12,787 bases of DNA from NCBI GenBank assembly GCA_001790645.1, contig MGDB01000107.1:1-12787 (forward strand). Direction: 5' to 3'. Within the stretch, counting starts at the first letter, position 1; the number at the start of each line of letters is the position of its first letter. A program made the position numbers and the translations under genes. The stretch is from Candidatus Schekmanbacteria bacterium GWA2_38_11. GTDB taxonomy: Bacteria; Schekmanbacteria; GWA2-38-11. Shown here one piece after another: positions 1-6,743 of the stretch. Below the pieces are notes generated by a model that worked only from the letters and a program-made list of their open reading frames with translations, had not been told where the DNA came from and did no database searches.

Positions 1-513
1 AGACAAAAACCATGTGAATATATTGGTTGTCCCGCTGCCATCAGAACGGTGGGCAACAATTATTGGTAAATCAGGCATTTTCAAGCCCGGATTAATTTCT
101 CTAATTCTTTTGTCACTCCAGTTAATAATCTTTTTAAGAAAAATATCAGCAACCATCTCAGAGGTAAGTTTCAACCCTGACGGGATTCCGGGAATATTGT
201 AAATCATTGCCACTGCACCCGCTACCATTGGAAACTGAATCAAATTATTTTTTTCGAGATCTTCCTTCATTAATGGTGCATCGCTTGCGCCAAAATCAAC
301 TGTGCCTGCCTTTACCTGCTGAATACCGCCTCCACTGCCTATGGATTGGTAATTAATTTTCACTCCTGTAGCTTTCTCATATGTGTAAAACCATTTTGAG
401 TATAATGGATAGGGAAAAGTTGCTCCTGCACCATTCAGGATTTCCCCTGCCCCTGCAATCCAGAAAGGCAAAATCAATACAATTACCAATGTTAAACTTG
501 TAAGTATTTTCAT
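1..513 (-). CDS. pstS: PstS, periplasmic phosphate-binding protein of the Pst ABC importer (3' end cut by the window edge)
   Basis: Translating down from ATG at 513 gives 171 residues with no stop, so the C-terminal part lies left of the window. Residues 1-22 form a signal peptide (hydrophobic core followed by Ala-Gly-Ala). The mature N-terminus has the family signature GAGATFPYPLYSKW (28-41), then SIGSGGG (58-63), DFGASDAP (73-80) and HRSDGSGTT (155-163). These correspond to the phosphate-contacting loops of known PstS proteins: Thr32, Phe33, Ser60, Asp78, Arg156, Asp158, Ser160 and Thr162. The product should capture inorganic phosphate in the periplasm for PstCAB, whose genes would be expected further left but are not visible. 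AAGGAG sits 5 nt before ATG, and the gene has its own Pho-box promoter, separating it from the porin gene upstream. Usual family length is about 270-350 residues, so roughly half is present. Confidence 0.95.
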   Translation of the reverse strand, partial: MKILTSLTLVIVLILPFWIAGAGEILNGAGATFPYPLYSKWFYTYEKATGVKINYQSIGSGGGIQQVKAGTVDFGASDAPLMKEDLEKNNLIQFPMVAGAVAMIYNIPGIPSGLKLTSEMVADIFLKKIINWSDKRIREINPGLKMPDLPIIVAHRSDGSGTTNIFTWFLS

Positions 514-535
514 TTTTTCTCCTTTTATTTCACAT

Positions 536-587
536 ATTATATTTAGCCTGTAATTGGCATGTTAACTCCGTGTTAAATCTATGTTAA
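536..587 (-). promoter_or_regulatory. Pho-box promoter of pstS: three TTAACA repeats at 11-bp period plus TATAAT
   Basis: On the minus strand TTAACA occurs at 587-582, 576-571 and 565-560, exactly 11 bp apart with 5-bp spacers. A perfect TATAAT follows at 541-536, leaving 18 bp from the last repeat, which can also act as the -35 element. Known PhoB and PhoP boxes are direct repeats with 11-bp period, and PhoP boxes resemble TTAACA. The site lies between the porin stop codon and the pstS start, so it serves pstS. Assignment to the PhoB encoded nearby is inference. Confidence 0.82.
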
Positions 588-592
588 ATCTT

Positions 593-1864
593 TTAAAACT
601 TTATCTGGAACTGAACCCTGAAGCGGTTGTCCTGTTTATCATTACCACCTATATCTTGGGCAGTCAGGTAAGAATAATCAGCCTGGACCTTCAGATTGTG
701 CTTTTCAAAGTAATAGTTTAGTCCAAGAGTATGTTCTTTTTTAAGATCCTTAATGTCAGTTTGATCACTGATATTAAAATGCGGGTCAAGGTACCCATAC
801 CTTGCTACTGCTTCGAGCTTTTGAGGGATTATAAAATAACCTGCCTGAGTGTAAAAACCAAAGGACTTGTCATCAGCAAGGCTCTTTCTTGATACTTCAA
901 GATTCCTCCAAAAGTATTCACTTCTGAAAGAGAAGTCGCGCCACTGGAAATCTATATCAGCACCGAGTCCGTTTATATCCACATCTTCTTTTTTATCATC
1001 ATCATTTATGTCAATATCATCTCCGGTAAAATACCAGTTGGCTCCAAGAGAAAGCTTTGGGCTTGCCGGCCTATCAAGAGCAGCTTCCTTTGTCCCTATT
1101 CCCCACTCACCCTGGTTATAGGTTCCAAAGGGATTAAAGGTAATCCTTGCTGCATACATCATTTCATTATCTTTATTCTCTGCATTCTGCCCCTGTCCAT
1201 TAAAGATTCCAATAGCATATTCAAAGAGGTCATTTTGGGTCGTTCCAAAGAGTGATAATCCGATGTCTCTACTCGGTGTGAATTCATCTGATACTTCAGA
1301 ACGATCAACAAATTGCTGCTCTCCAGAAGAAGTTATCTCCTGCCTTCCAAATGGGACTTTATACTGACCAAGTCTGAGAGAAGCATACTTATACTTTGCT
1401 ACATCAATATACCAGTCCTTCATCTCCACATCATCTTTGGCAGCATCAAACTGAATTTTATATTTAAGCCATGGTTCGTATGCATGACCTGTCAAGAAGA
1501 GCCTTGCCCTTTTTATGGTGAAGGTCTGCGAATCATCCCTTTCCTCATCCCTTCCTTCATCCACATTATTGAATGTGTAGCGGACTTGAAGTCTTGCTCC
1601 TAAGGTTAGAGAAAACTTATCATCCTTGGTCTTAAGGTAGAAACCTTTGCCCTTGGCATACCCTACATCAATTTTATCAAGAAAAGTTTGTTTTGCTTCA
1701 ATCTCCTTTTTTGCTTGCTCATACTCTTCATCAGTAATGATTCCCTTTTCCCTTAAGATCCTGATAGATGTTGATTCTTCGGCCTCTGATTCACCTGCTT
1801 TGGCTATTGGAACAAGGTAAATCATCAAAACTATTATACAAAATAGAAAAATAAATTTTTTCAT
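593..1864 (-). CDS. Phosphate-selective porin of the OprO/OprP family, outer-membrane beta-barrel
   Basis: The product has 423 residues. A signal peptide (1-23, cleavage after Ala-Lys-Ala) is followed by an acidic stretch and a short helical segment (33-58, ILREKGIITDEEYEQAKKEI) typical of porins in this family, possibly for trimer contacts or the cell wall. From about residue 70 the chain is a run of alternating beta strands (SLTLGARLQVRYTF, LRLGQYKVPFGRQE, LSLGANWYFTG), ending in FRVQFQIKF with the C-terminal Phe recognised by the BAM machinery. The LGQYKVPFGRQE segment and 'DIGLSLFG' are characteristic of Porin_O_P (PF07396). Family members take up phosphate or polyphosphate under starvation. 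Selectivity here is inferred from the setting between phoBR and pstS; some relatives are annotated only as general porins. AAGGAG lies 11 nt before ATG. No Pho box precedes it, so it is probably transcribed with the small Cys-rich gene 79 bp upstream. Confidence 0.88.
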   Translation of the reverse strand: MKKFIFLFCIIVLMIYLVPIAKAGESEAEESTSIRILREKGIITDEEYEQAKKEIEAKQTFLDKIDVGYAKGKGFYLKTKDDKFSLTLGARLQVRYTFNNVDEGRDEERDDSQTFTIKRARLFLTGHAYEPWLKYKIQFDAAKDDVEMKDWYIDVAKYKYASLRLGQYKVPFGRQEITSSGEQQFVDRSEVSDEFTPSRDIGLSLFGTTQNDLFEYAIGIFNGQGQNAENKDNEMMYAARITFNPFGTYNQGEWGIGTKEAALDRPASPKLSLGANWYFTGDDIDINDDDKKEDVDINGLGADIDFQWRDFSFRSEYFWRNLEVSRKSLADDKSFGFYTQAGYFIIPQKLEAVARYGYLDPHFNISDQTDIKDLKKEHTLGLNYYFEKHNLKVQADYSYLTAQDIGGNDKQDNRFRVQFQIKF

Positions 1865-1899
1865 CTAAAATTTTCTCCTTTAATTTTCATTTTGGTAGC

Positions 1900-1917
1900 C
1901 GCAGGCTTTAGCCTGCG
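1900..1917. repeat. Short perfect palindrome (REP-like hairpin) between the Cys-rich gene and the porin gene
   Basis: CGCAGGCT and AGCCTGCG are separated by two bases, giving an uninterrupted inverted repeat. It is GC-rich inside an AT-rich spacer and lies between two genes that probably share a transcript, so it could protect or partly terminate the mRNA. I infer it belongs to a dispersed repeat family; no second copy of this sequence is in the window. Confidence 0.6.
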
Positions 1918-1943
1918 TATAATTCTCAGAAACTCACTCATCC

Positions 1944-2147
1944 TTAAGCAGCCATTTGAATTTGTCTCTCTCTACCTTTAGATTTTCCTTTAAAATTTGC
2001 CTGAGCTGCCTGGTAAAAAGGACAATTTTTGTGGTTTTCCTTTGAACAGTATCCCTCATAACGGAATTCTACTGGATACAGGGGTTCCTCAAAGATTGAA
2101 TAACATTCAGGGAAACCAAAACTCTCTTTTAAATGTTGACATTTCAT
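1944..2147 (-). CDS. Small Cys-rich protein (67 aa), predicted Pho-regulated, function unknown
   Basis: I do not recognise a characterised family. The protein has four cysteines (Cys3, Cys15, Cys33, Cys42), a nearby histidine (His39) in a CSKENHKNCPFY segment, and a basic tail (KGKSKGRERQ). The spacing C-x11-C-x17-C-x8-C suggests a small metal-binding (zinc) or redox fold, which is inference. There is no signal peptide or membrane segment, so it should be cytoplasmic. It is a real gene on three counts: a near-perfect AAGGAGGTGA ribosome site lies 4 nt before ATG, a promoter with two Pho-box repeats lies upstream, and it opens the probable transcript that continues into the porin. A role as a small regulator or metal-dependent accessory factor in phosphate starvation is possible but unproven. 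Confidence 0.78.
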   Translation of the reverse strand: MKCQHLKESFGFPECYSIFEEPLYPVEFRYEGYCSKENHKNCPFYQAAQANFKGKSKGRERQIQMAA

Positions 2148-2198
2148 TAAATCACCTCCTTTGAAATTATTTTTTTCAGTAGGTAATTTAATAAGGAG

Positions 2199-2238
2199 TT
2201 ATTACAAACGAATTATGAGGATGTTAAAAGGATGTTAA
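2199..2238 (-). promoter_or_regulatory. Pho-box promoter of the Cys-rich protein / porin transcript
   Basis: On the minus strand TTAACA lies at 2238-2233 and again at 2227-2222, 11 bp apart. TAATAA at 2204-2199 follows after 17 bp and is a reasonable -10 box. Repeat sequence and phase are identical to those upstream of pstS. The inferred start of transcription leaves a leader of about 45 nt before the ATG at 2147. Confidence 0.72.
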
Positions 2239-2252
2239 ATTTTTGAAGTCTC

Positions 2253-2400
2253 TCTCTAAAATAAATTCTAAATTCTAATATCTAAATCCTAAACAAATTC
2301 AAAATGCTAATGATCAAAATTCAAAACAATTTGGAACATTTAAATTTTAGGTTTTGATATTGTTTAGAATTTAGGATTTCGTATTTAGAATTTTATAGAG
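2253..2400. repeat. Imperfect ~148-bp inverted repeat (MITE-like) after phoR
   Basis: The left arm (2253-2295, beginning CTCTAAAATAAATTC and ending ATCCTAAACAA) is matched by the reverse complement of the right arm (2360-2400, beginning CTCTATAAAATTC and ending AATCCTAAATTCTAAACAA), with small indels. The AT-rich middle also folds back (TTCAAAA at 2299 region against TTTTGATA). It fills the space between the phoR stop and the next promoter. It may be a non-autonomous mobile element and may also stop phoBR transcription; it has no coding capacity. Confidence 0.65.
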
Positions 2401-2410
2401 TTGAAAACAA

Positions 2411-4195
2411 TTATTTTTTTGGCAGGGTGAAGATAAATTTGCTTCCCTTATTTAGCTCACTTTCAACCCTTACCTTACCACCATGAGCTTCAACGATATG
2501 TTTAACAATGGATAGCCCTAATCCTGTACCACCGAGCTCCCTTGAACGGGCTTTATCAGCTCGATAGAACCGTTCAAAGATCCTGTCTATTTCATTAGAC
2601 GGTATTCCAATACCTGTATCAACAACCCGCACCTCAATATAATCTTTCAGGCTTCCTGCCTCAATCGAGATTTTACCATTTCCAGGTGTATATTTTATTG
2701 CATTATCAATAAGGTTATTAATAGCAAGTTCTATTTTGCTTTTATCCACAAAAACCCATTCGCTTTCTTCTTCTATCTTAAGTTCAAATGAAAGCTTTTT
2801 TCTATTAAGTTCTTCTTTATAAGATGCCAAACAACTTTCAATAAGACTTCTTAGAGAGTTTCTTGATTTTGTCACCCTGTAATCCACAGATTCGATCTTT
2901 GCAAGTTCAAGAAGATCTGAAATCAGTTTGTTCATTCTCTTAGCATGGGAATCTATAATATTTAAAAACCCTGTGAGACTTTCTGAATCATCTTTTGCAC
3001 CATCAATCAGGGCTTCGATATAACCAATAATCAGAGTAAGCGGCGTCTTAAGCTCATGAGATACATTGGCTACAAAATCCTGCCTTACTCTTTCAAGTTT
3101 TTTCATTTTTGTTATGTCATGAAATACAATTACCACTCCTGACGGAAATCCTGCTTCACCTTTAAAAAAGACCGATTGAAGCCTCATTATTTTTTCATCA
3201 GGCTGCCACAGTTTTACTATCTCACTTCTCCCCTCTTTGTTTTTAAATGTATCGTTTATTAAGTTTGCTATCTCGTGATGTCTGATAATTTCAATATACG
3301 GTTTGCCTAATGACTTTGGTCCTTCTAATCTTAACATCTTCTCTAAGGCCGGATTTGCTAAGATAATATTACCATTTTCTTCTATGGCTATTACTCCTTC
3401 TACCATGCTTGAAAGAACAGCTTGAACCTGAGATTTCTCCTTATTTATTTCTCTTAACTTTATGCCAAGCTTCTCTGCCATCTCATTGAATATATCACCT
3501 AACTCCTGCAGTTCGTCTCCGGTCTTAATTTTTATTCTTTGGGTTAAATCTCCTTGAGAAATTTTTTTTGCGACCTTCATCATCTGACTTAATGGAGAGG
3601 TTATTGTCCTTGAAAAAACGATACTTAAGACTAAAACCACGACGAAAACAGATACTAAGCTGTAGAATATTATTAGTCTTAGGCTCTTTATCTGGAAATC
3701 CAAATCTCTCAGGGACTTGGCTATCCTTGCAAATCCTATTATTTCATTTTTATCCTTTATTGTCATAGCTAAATAAGCCATATCCATTTTTATGGTATCA
3801 CTGTAGCGGATACTTGTGCCAATCCCTTCTCTTGTTGCTTCTTTTATCTCAGGCCTGTTAATATGGTTTTCCATATTGAGAAGATCTTTCCCGCTTTCAT
3901 AAGAATCTCCCAAGACAATCCCTTTTTTATCAATTATGGTAATTCTTGAATCTGTCTCAAGTCCGAGGGAGTCTACTAAAGGATCGATTTCTTCAGGTAT
4001 TGGATTTGTGCTTAAGGGCCTTGAAAATATTTCAGCTAAGAGATAGACCTCTGCCTGCATAGCATTTTTTGTCTGGCTGGCAAAGTTTCCCTTGACTGAA
4101 AAAAGGATGAGTTCACCTGTTATTGAGATAAAAATCAAAAGAATTAAAGAAAAGATGAGAAAAAGCTTGAATCTTAATTTAAAGTGAAGAAACAT
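2411..4195 (-). CDS. phoR: PhoR-type membrane sensor histidine kinase of the phosphate regulon
   Basis: The protein has 594 residues with a complete layout: TM1 (about 10-32), an extracytoplasmic sensor region (33-170), TM2 (172-194), HAMP (195-250), PAS (253-360), HisKA with phospho-acceptor His380 in [14 protein letters not shown], and HATPase_c with N box (Asn493/Asn494, Asn498), DTGIGIP (526-532), F box FERFYRAD (540-547) and GGTGLGLSI (555-563). It should autophosphorylate His380 and transfer to Asp53 of the adjacent PhoB. The large periplasmic domain makes it resemble Gram-positive or thermophile PhoR/WalK-like kinases more than E. coli PhoR, which has almost no periplasmic loop. It follows phoB after 87 bp. 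No clear ribosome site precedes ATG at 4195 and no in-frame earlier start is evident, so the start is somewhat uncertain. The phosphate assignment rests on phoB, pstS and the porin nearby. Confidence 0.9.
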   Translation of the reverse strand: MFLHFKLRFKLFLIFSLILLIFISITGELILFSVKGNFASQTKNAMQAEVYLLAEIFSRPLSTNPIPEEIDPLVDSLGLETDSRITIIDKKGIVLGDSYESGKDLLNMENHINRPEIKEATREGIGTSIRYSDTIKMDMAYLAMTIKDKNEIIGFARIAKSLRDLDFQIKSLRLIIFYSLVSVFVVVLVLSIVFSRTITSPLSQMMKVAKKISQGDLTQRIKIKTGDELQELGDIFNEMAEKLGIKLREINKEKSQVQAVLSSMVEGVIAIEENGNIILANPALEKMLRLEGPKSLGKPYIEIIRHHEIANLINDTFKNKEGRSEIVKLWQPDEKIMRLQSVFFKGEAGFPSGVVIVFHDITKMKKLERVRQDFVANVSHELKTPLTLIIGYIEALIDGAKDDSESLTGFLNIIDSHAKRMNKLISDLLELAKIESVDYRVTKSRNSLRSLIESCLASYKEELNRKKLSFELKIEEESEWVFVDKSKIELAINNLIDNAIKYTPGNGKISIEAGSLKDYIEVRVVDTGIGIPSNEIDRIFERFYRADKARSRELGGTGLGLSIVKHIVEAHGGKVRVESELNKGSKFIFTLPKK

Positions 4196-4230
4196 AATAA
4201 TATTGTTATTTGTGCTTTGGATTTATTTTG

Positions 4231-4250
4231 CCTGCCTGACGGTAGGCAGG
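4231..4250. repeat. Short GC-rich hairpin between phoB and phoR
   Basis: CCTGCCT (4231-4237) and AGGCAGG (4244-4250) form a 7-bp stem with a 6-nt loop. It sits in the 87-bp gap of the presumed phoBR operon. No T-run follows on the minus strand, so it is not a typical terminator. It is probably another short dispersed palindrome that could tune phoR expression. Confidence 0.55.
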
Positions 4251-4282
4251 AATTTTGAACTTTGGTATTTGAATTTTCGACG

Positions 4283-4969
4283 CTAAGGGTTTTCTTTGAA
4301 TTTATATCCCAGTTGCTTAACTGTAACGATATATTTGGCTATGTCTGGAAGTTTTTCCCTAAGTCGCCTTATATGTACATCAACAGTCCTTGTAGTCCCG
4401 TAGTAATCATAACCCCATATATCATTCAAAAGCTTGTCCCTTGTCAGCACTCTTTCCTTGTTGCGCAAAAGTGCTTCAAGAAGCCAGAACTCTTTTGAAG
4501 TAAGGTTTACATCTTTGTCATTAATCCTTACTTCATGACTTTCTAAATCAAGTATGAGGTTTTTAAACTGATAAACCTTTCTGCCTTCTTCTTTTTTTTC
4601 AGTTCTTCTGAAAATTGCTTTTATCCTTGCAACAAGTTCTCTTGGACTGAATGGCTTTGTAATATAATCATCAGCTCCAAGTTCAAGGCCTATAATTCTG
4701 TCAGTTTCATCTCCTTTGGCAGTGAGCATTATTATAGGAATAGATGTACTTTTACTATCAGCCTTTATTCTTTTGCATACCTCAATGCCGTCAATTTTGG
4801 GAAGCATCAGGTCAAGAATAACCATATCAGGACTCTTCTCTTTCACAAGCTCCAGCCCTTTTGCTCCGTCAGAGGCTGAAATGGTTTTAAAACCATCCTT
4901 CTCAAGGTAATGTGCTATCAGCTCAACAATGTCCTTCTCATCCTCAATTATCAGAATTTTTTTTGACAT
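4283..4969 (-). CDS. phoB: PhoB-type response regulator (receiver plus winged-helix DNA-binding domain)
   Basis: At 228 residues it has the usual OmpR/PhoB length. The receiver domain (about 3-118) carries the acidic pair Glu9/Asp10, phospho-acceptor Asp53 in VILDLMLP, Thr83 and Lys105 in ITKPF. The C-terminal Trans_reg_C domain (about 130-226) has the LTSKEFWLLEALLRN entry helix, the RDKLLNDIWGYDYYGTTRTVDVHIRRLREKL recognition region (split here as 174-205) and the final wing YIVTVKQLGYKF. Phosphorylated dimers would bind the 11-bp-period TTAACA repeats found upstream of pstS and of the Cys-rich gene. It is the first gene of phoB-phoR and has a promoter with Pho-box-like repeats of its own, suggesting autoregulation. 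The TAG stop lies 87 bp before phoR. Confidence 0.93.
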   Translation of the reverse strand: MSKKILIIEDEKDIVELIAHYLEKDGFKTISASDGAKGLELVKEKSPDMVILDLMLPKIDGIEVCKRIKADSKSTSIPIIMLTAKGDETDRIIGLELGADDYITKPFSPRELVARIKAIFRRTEKKEEGRKVYQFKNLILDLESHEVRINDKDVNLTSKEFWLLEALLRNKERVLTRDKLLNDIWGYDYYGTTRTVDVHIRRLREKLPDIAKYIVTVKQLGYKFKENP

Positions 4970-5006
4970 TTAATTATCTCTTCAATTTTTTTTAATTTTT
5001 AAATAG

Positions 5007-5035
5007 ATTGTACAAGATAGTCAAGAAATGTTTAA
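5007..5035 (-). promoter_or_regulatory. Probable phoB promoter with degenerate Pho-box repeats
   Basis: On the minus strand TTAAAC (5035-5030) is followed 11 bp later by TTGACT (5024-5019), a degenerate pair in the same phase as the other Pho boxes. TACAAT (5012-5007) lies 17 bp after TTAAAC and is a good -10 box. The leader to ATG at 4969 would be about 30 nt. It is weaker than the other two sites, so confidence is moderate. Confidence 0.5.
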
Positions 5036-5193
5036 TGAGGTCTCTGAAAAAATACATGAGACTTCTGATTATAGTGACTAATTAAAGATTACAGAGATCA
5101 AAAGATATTGAGAATATTACAAAATCGTTGTAATCATTTTTCCAATCTGTGTAATCAAGAGAGCAAAAAAGGACTTTTTCAGAGCTCTCTTAA
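5032..5193. repeat. Nested inverted-repeat element flanked by TTAA (MITE-like)
   Basis: Three inverted-repeat pairs are nested around one centre: CTCTGAAAAA (5042-5051) with TTTTTCAGAG (5175-5184), GATTACAGAGAT (5087-5098) with ATCTGTGTAATC (5145-5156, 10 of 12 matching), and ATTACAA (5116-5122) with TTGTAAT (5128-5134). TTAA occurs just outside at 5032-5035 and 5190-5193. It accounts for most of the gene-free stretch between phoB and the cassette region and has no ORF of note. A non-autonomous transposon remnant is the likeliest reading. Confidence 0.5.
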
Positions 5194-5200
5194 TATTTGC

Positions 5201-5257
5201 TTGACATCCCTATAGCAACATATAAGATTTTTGACAATTGTAGAATAAGCATAAAAA
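5201..5257 (+). promoter_or_regulatory. Two candidate sigma-70 promoters reading into the cassette array
   Basis: TTGACA at 5201-5206 is followed after 16 bp by TAAGAT (5223-5228). A second TTGACA at 5231-5236 has the poorer -10 candidate TAAAAA 15 bp on (5252-5257). Both read rightwards into cassette 1 and could drive the cassette genes in the absence of a visible integron promoter. Such matches are common in AT-rich DNA, so this is tentative. Confidence 0.4.
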
Positions 5258-5265
5258 TAAATGGT

Positions 5266-5871
5266 ATGTTTCATATGAAGCTCCTGCCTGAAGTGATGCG
5301 CCATAGGACCCTCGCCATTGTTCTATGGACAGCGTTTATCGTCAGCGCGGTTCTGATGGTGAAGTCAAGCAGCAATGAGTTGATCCCGTTGCTTCAGGGT
5401 ACTGCGACAGAACCCATCTTTTCGCAATTCAAAACTGGCAATCAGATAATCTTTGACATCTCGGTCGGTATCATTGTTAGTCTACTTATCTACGTTCTTG
5501 TGGTATGGCTTCCCGAGCGATTCAAGCAAAATCGAATCCGGAGAAATCTTCAGCATCAGTACAGCTCGTTCAAGGAAGAGTGTATAAAGGTTTTTCTTTG
5601 GGCATTACACCAAACCTACGATCCTGAGTTAATAAATCGCCTCAAAAACCGTAATGAGTTTAGGAGGTTCATCAAAGAAAAAGTTTCGCTAGATCGGGAG
5701 CGGTGGCACGCGGTTCTCAATGGACTCGACGAGTATATGGTTAAGAACCTCATTGTCGATCTTGAAATCCTCAAGGCGGAGATTCAATTCACTCTGAGCG
5801 CCATAGAACGTCGAAAAGCAAGAAGTGTTCGCCTTCCTGAAGCGATGAGAATAAGTGGTTTATCGAGTTAA
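5266..5871 (+). CDS. Cassette 1 gene: two-TM membrane protein of unknown function, frameshifted at its 3' end
   Basis: I do not recognise the family. From ATG at 5266 (ATG at 5275 is equally possible; neither has a clear ribosome site) the frame gives 201 residues. TM helices are near 15-32 (TLAIVLWTAFIVSAVLMV) and 61-82 (IIFDISVGIIVSLLIYVLVVWL) with a loop of about 28 residues between. A charged, helical cytoplasmic part then includes RFKQNRIRRNLQHQY and LRDRERWH-like segments. Reading further upstream to a TTG at 5197 enters AT-rich non-cassette DNA and is unlikely. Codon use is richer in G and C than in the flanking genes, consistent with acquisition. The stop at 5869-5871 appears to result from a frameshift, because the +1 frame stays open for 43 further codons up to the attC site. 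Full length would be about 245 residues. Confidence 0.6.
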   Translation: MFHMKLLPEVMRHRTLAIVLWTAFIVSAVLMVKSSSNELIPLLQGTATEPIFSQFKTGNQIIFDISVGIIVSLLIYVLVVWLPERFKQNRIRRNLQHQYSSFKEECIKVFLWALHQTYDPELINRLKNRNEFRRFIKEKVSLDRERWHAVLNGLDEYMVKNLIVDLEILKAEIQFTLSAIERRKARSVRLPEAMRISGLSS

Positions 5872-6001
5872 GAACTGGTCAGAACAAAGTGAAGAGCTGA
5901 AACAGCTTTCTCAGTTCATGTGGTCTGTTCACGCTGGATGGAGCGTAATCAAAGACTATCTTGAGAAATACGTAATAGCAGAGATGATTGAATCAATATG
6001 A
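5852..6001 (+). pseudogene. Out-of-frame C-terminal tail of the cassette 1 protein
   Basis: In the +1 frame relative to the upstream ORF, a coherent sequence runs from about 5855 (VYRVKNWSEQSEELKQLSQF, then MWSVHAGWSVIKDYLEKY and VIAEMIESI) to TGA at 5999-6001. That is two bases before the attC R'' arm, the normal place for a cassette stop codon. A one-base insertion or two-base deletion between about 5852 and 5870 would explain the break. It may be a true mutation or a sequencing error. Confidence 0.55.
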
Positions 6002-6002
6002 A

Positions 6003-6092
6003 ACATAACAAGTCCATCAACCGGACGCCCAAAAAGCTACGCTTTTTGGGTTTGCGCCCTTCGGGCGCCGCCGGTTATGTCCAACGTTAGCC
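6003..6092 (+). other. attC recombination site 1 (integron cassette site, ~90 bp)
   Basis: R'' is ACATAAC (6003-6009) and R' is GTTAGCC (6086-6092), with the expected cut between G6086 and T6087. L'' CATCAACCGG (6015-6024) pairs with L' CCGGTTATG (6071-6079) over 9 bp, leaving a single extrahelical C, a hallmark of attC folding. The central variable part holds two strong hairpins: CCCAAAAAGC/GCTTTTTGGG (6028-6050) and GCGCCC/GGGCGC (6054-6068). The site directly follows the cassette 1 stop codon and precedes the cassette 2 start by 15 bp. Confidence 0.88.
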
Positions 6093-6107
6093 GAAAACAA
6101 GGGTGTC

Positions 6108-6662
6108 ATGGGTTTATTTGGAAGAAAGAAAATTTATATAAAACGGGAGGACTTTCCGGTTGTCATTAATAACATCGCACGATCATTAGAAGCATTAAGA
6201 GAAGAATATATCTTTGGCTCGTTATCCCAATTAAAAAGAGAAGGAGTGGATGTTTCCAATATATCAAGAGACATCAGCCCGGGCAGTCAGTTGGAAGATG
6301 CTCTAAAAGGGTTTCAGTTGACGTCGATGATGGGAATTACCTGGGATTATATTAGGAGTATAGAAGATAAATTAGCATTTGATCTCGCATTAAGTAAGCA
6401 TATGAACGCCGAGAAAGAATCGAGAGCGTGGGATTATCGGGAAAGATACATCGATTGCCAGGGAGATATGGATGCCCTTGCAAAAACATTATCCTTTGAT
6501 GTGTATAAATCCATCGGGTCACCTATACCGAGGGACGAATTTCTAATTCAATTTCAAGGTGGTGCATATGTCCTAATTGGGTTATGCCAAGCTGCTACAT
6601 ACTCAGCATGTGGAGATAGCAAAATGGAACGAAAAATAAGGGGAACAATGCGCTTCACATAA
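6108..6662 (+). CDS. Cassette 2 gene: uncharacterised 184-residue protein
   Basis: I do not recognise a domain. The sequence begins MGLFGRKKIYIKREDF, continues as mostly charged and amphipathic helices (NNIARSLEALREEYI, RSIEDKLAFDLALSKHMNAE), and has a more hydrophobic segment near 147-166 (FLIQFQGGAYVLIGLCQAAT) that is too polar for a confident membrane helix. No signal peptide is seen, so a cytoplasmic protein is likely. ATG lies 16 bp after the attC1 R' core with only a weak AAGGG ahead, and the TAA at 6660-6662 is 17 bp before attC2, so the ORF fills the cassette as in typical integron cassettes. Cassette ORFs are commonly without known homologues; phage defence, toxin or signalling roles cannot be distinguished here. 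Confidence 0.78.
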   Translation: MGLFGRKKIYIKREDFPVVINNIARSLEALREEYIFGSLSQLKREGVDVSNISRDISPGSQLEDALKGFQLTSMMGITWDYIRSIEDKLAFDLALSKHMNAEKESRAWDYRERYIDCQGDMDALAKTLSFDVYKSIGSPIPRDEFLIQFQGGAYVLIGLCQAATYSACGDSKMERKIRGTMRFT

Positions 6663-6679
6663 ATGAAAGGCACTTTTTA

Positions 6680-6743
6680 GGCTAACAAACGGCTCCACCG
6701 GATCACCGGAAAATTTGGCTCCCGGTGAGCCGAGACGTTCGTT
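6680..6743 (+). other. attC recombination site 2 (~64 bp)
   Basis: R'' is GGCTAAC (6680-6686), the exact reverse complement of GTTAGCC that opens cassette 2 at 6086. L'' GGCTCCACCGG (6691-6701) pairs with L' CCGGTGAGCC (6722-6731) over 10 bp with one extrahelical C, as in attC1. With the same 7-nt spacing after GGTGAG as seen in attC1 after GGTTAT, R' is GTTCGTT (6737-6743); GTTATAA at 6741-6747 is an alternative. The R' half is degenerate, as often seen at the last site of an array. The element defines cassette 2 as about 651 bp (6087-6737). Confidence 0.85.

Noticed and set aside
1313..1603. Plus-strand ORF of 96 codons inside the porin gene
   Set aside because: It is antisense to a complete beta-barrel coding sequence and shows no protein-family features.
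4231..4250. Rho-independent terminator between phoB and phoR
   Set aside because: No T-run follows the stem on the minus strand, and phoB-phoR are expected to be co-transcribed.
5197..5265. N-terminal extension of the cassette 1 protein from TTG at 5197
   Set aside because: The added 23 codons lie in AT-rich DNA containing promoter-like boxes and precede the likely cassette boundary at 5263; no ribosome site supports TTG.
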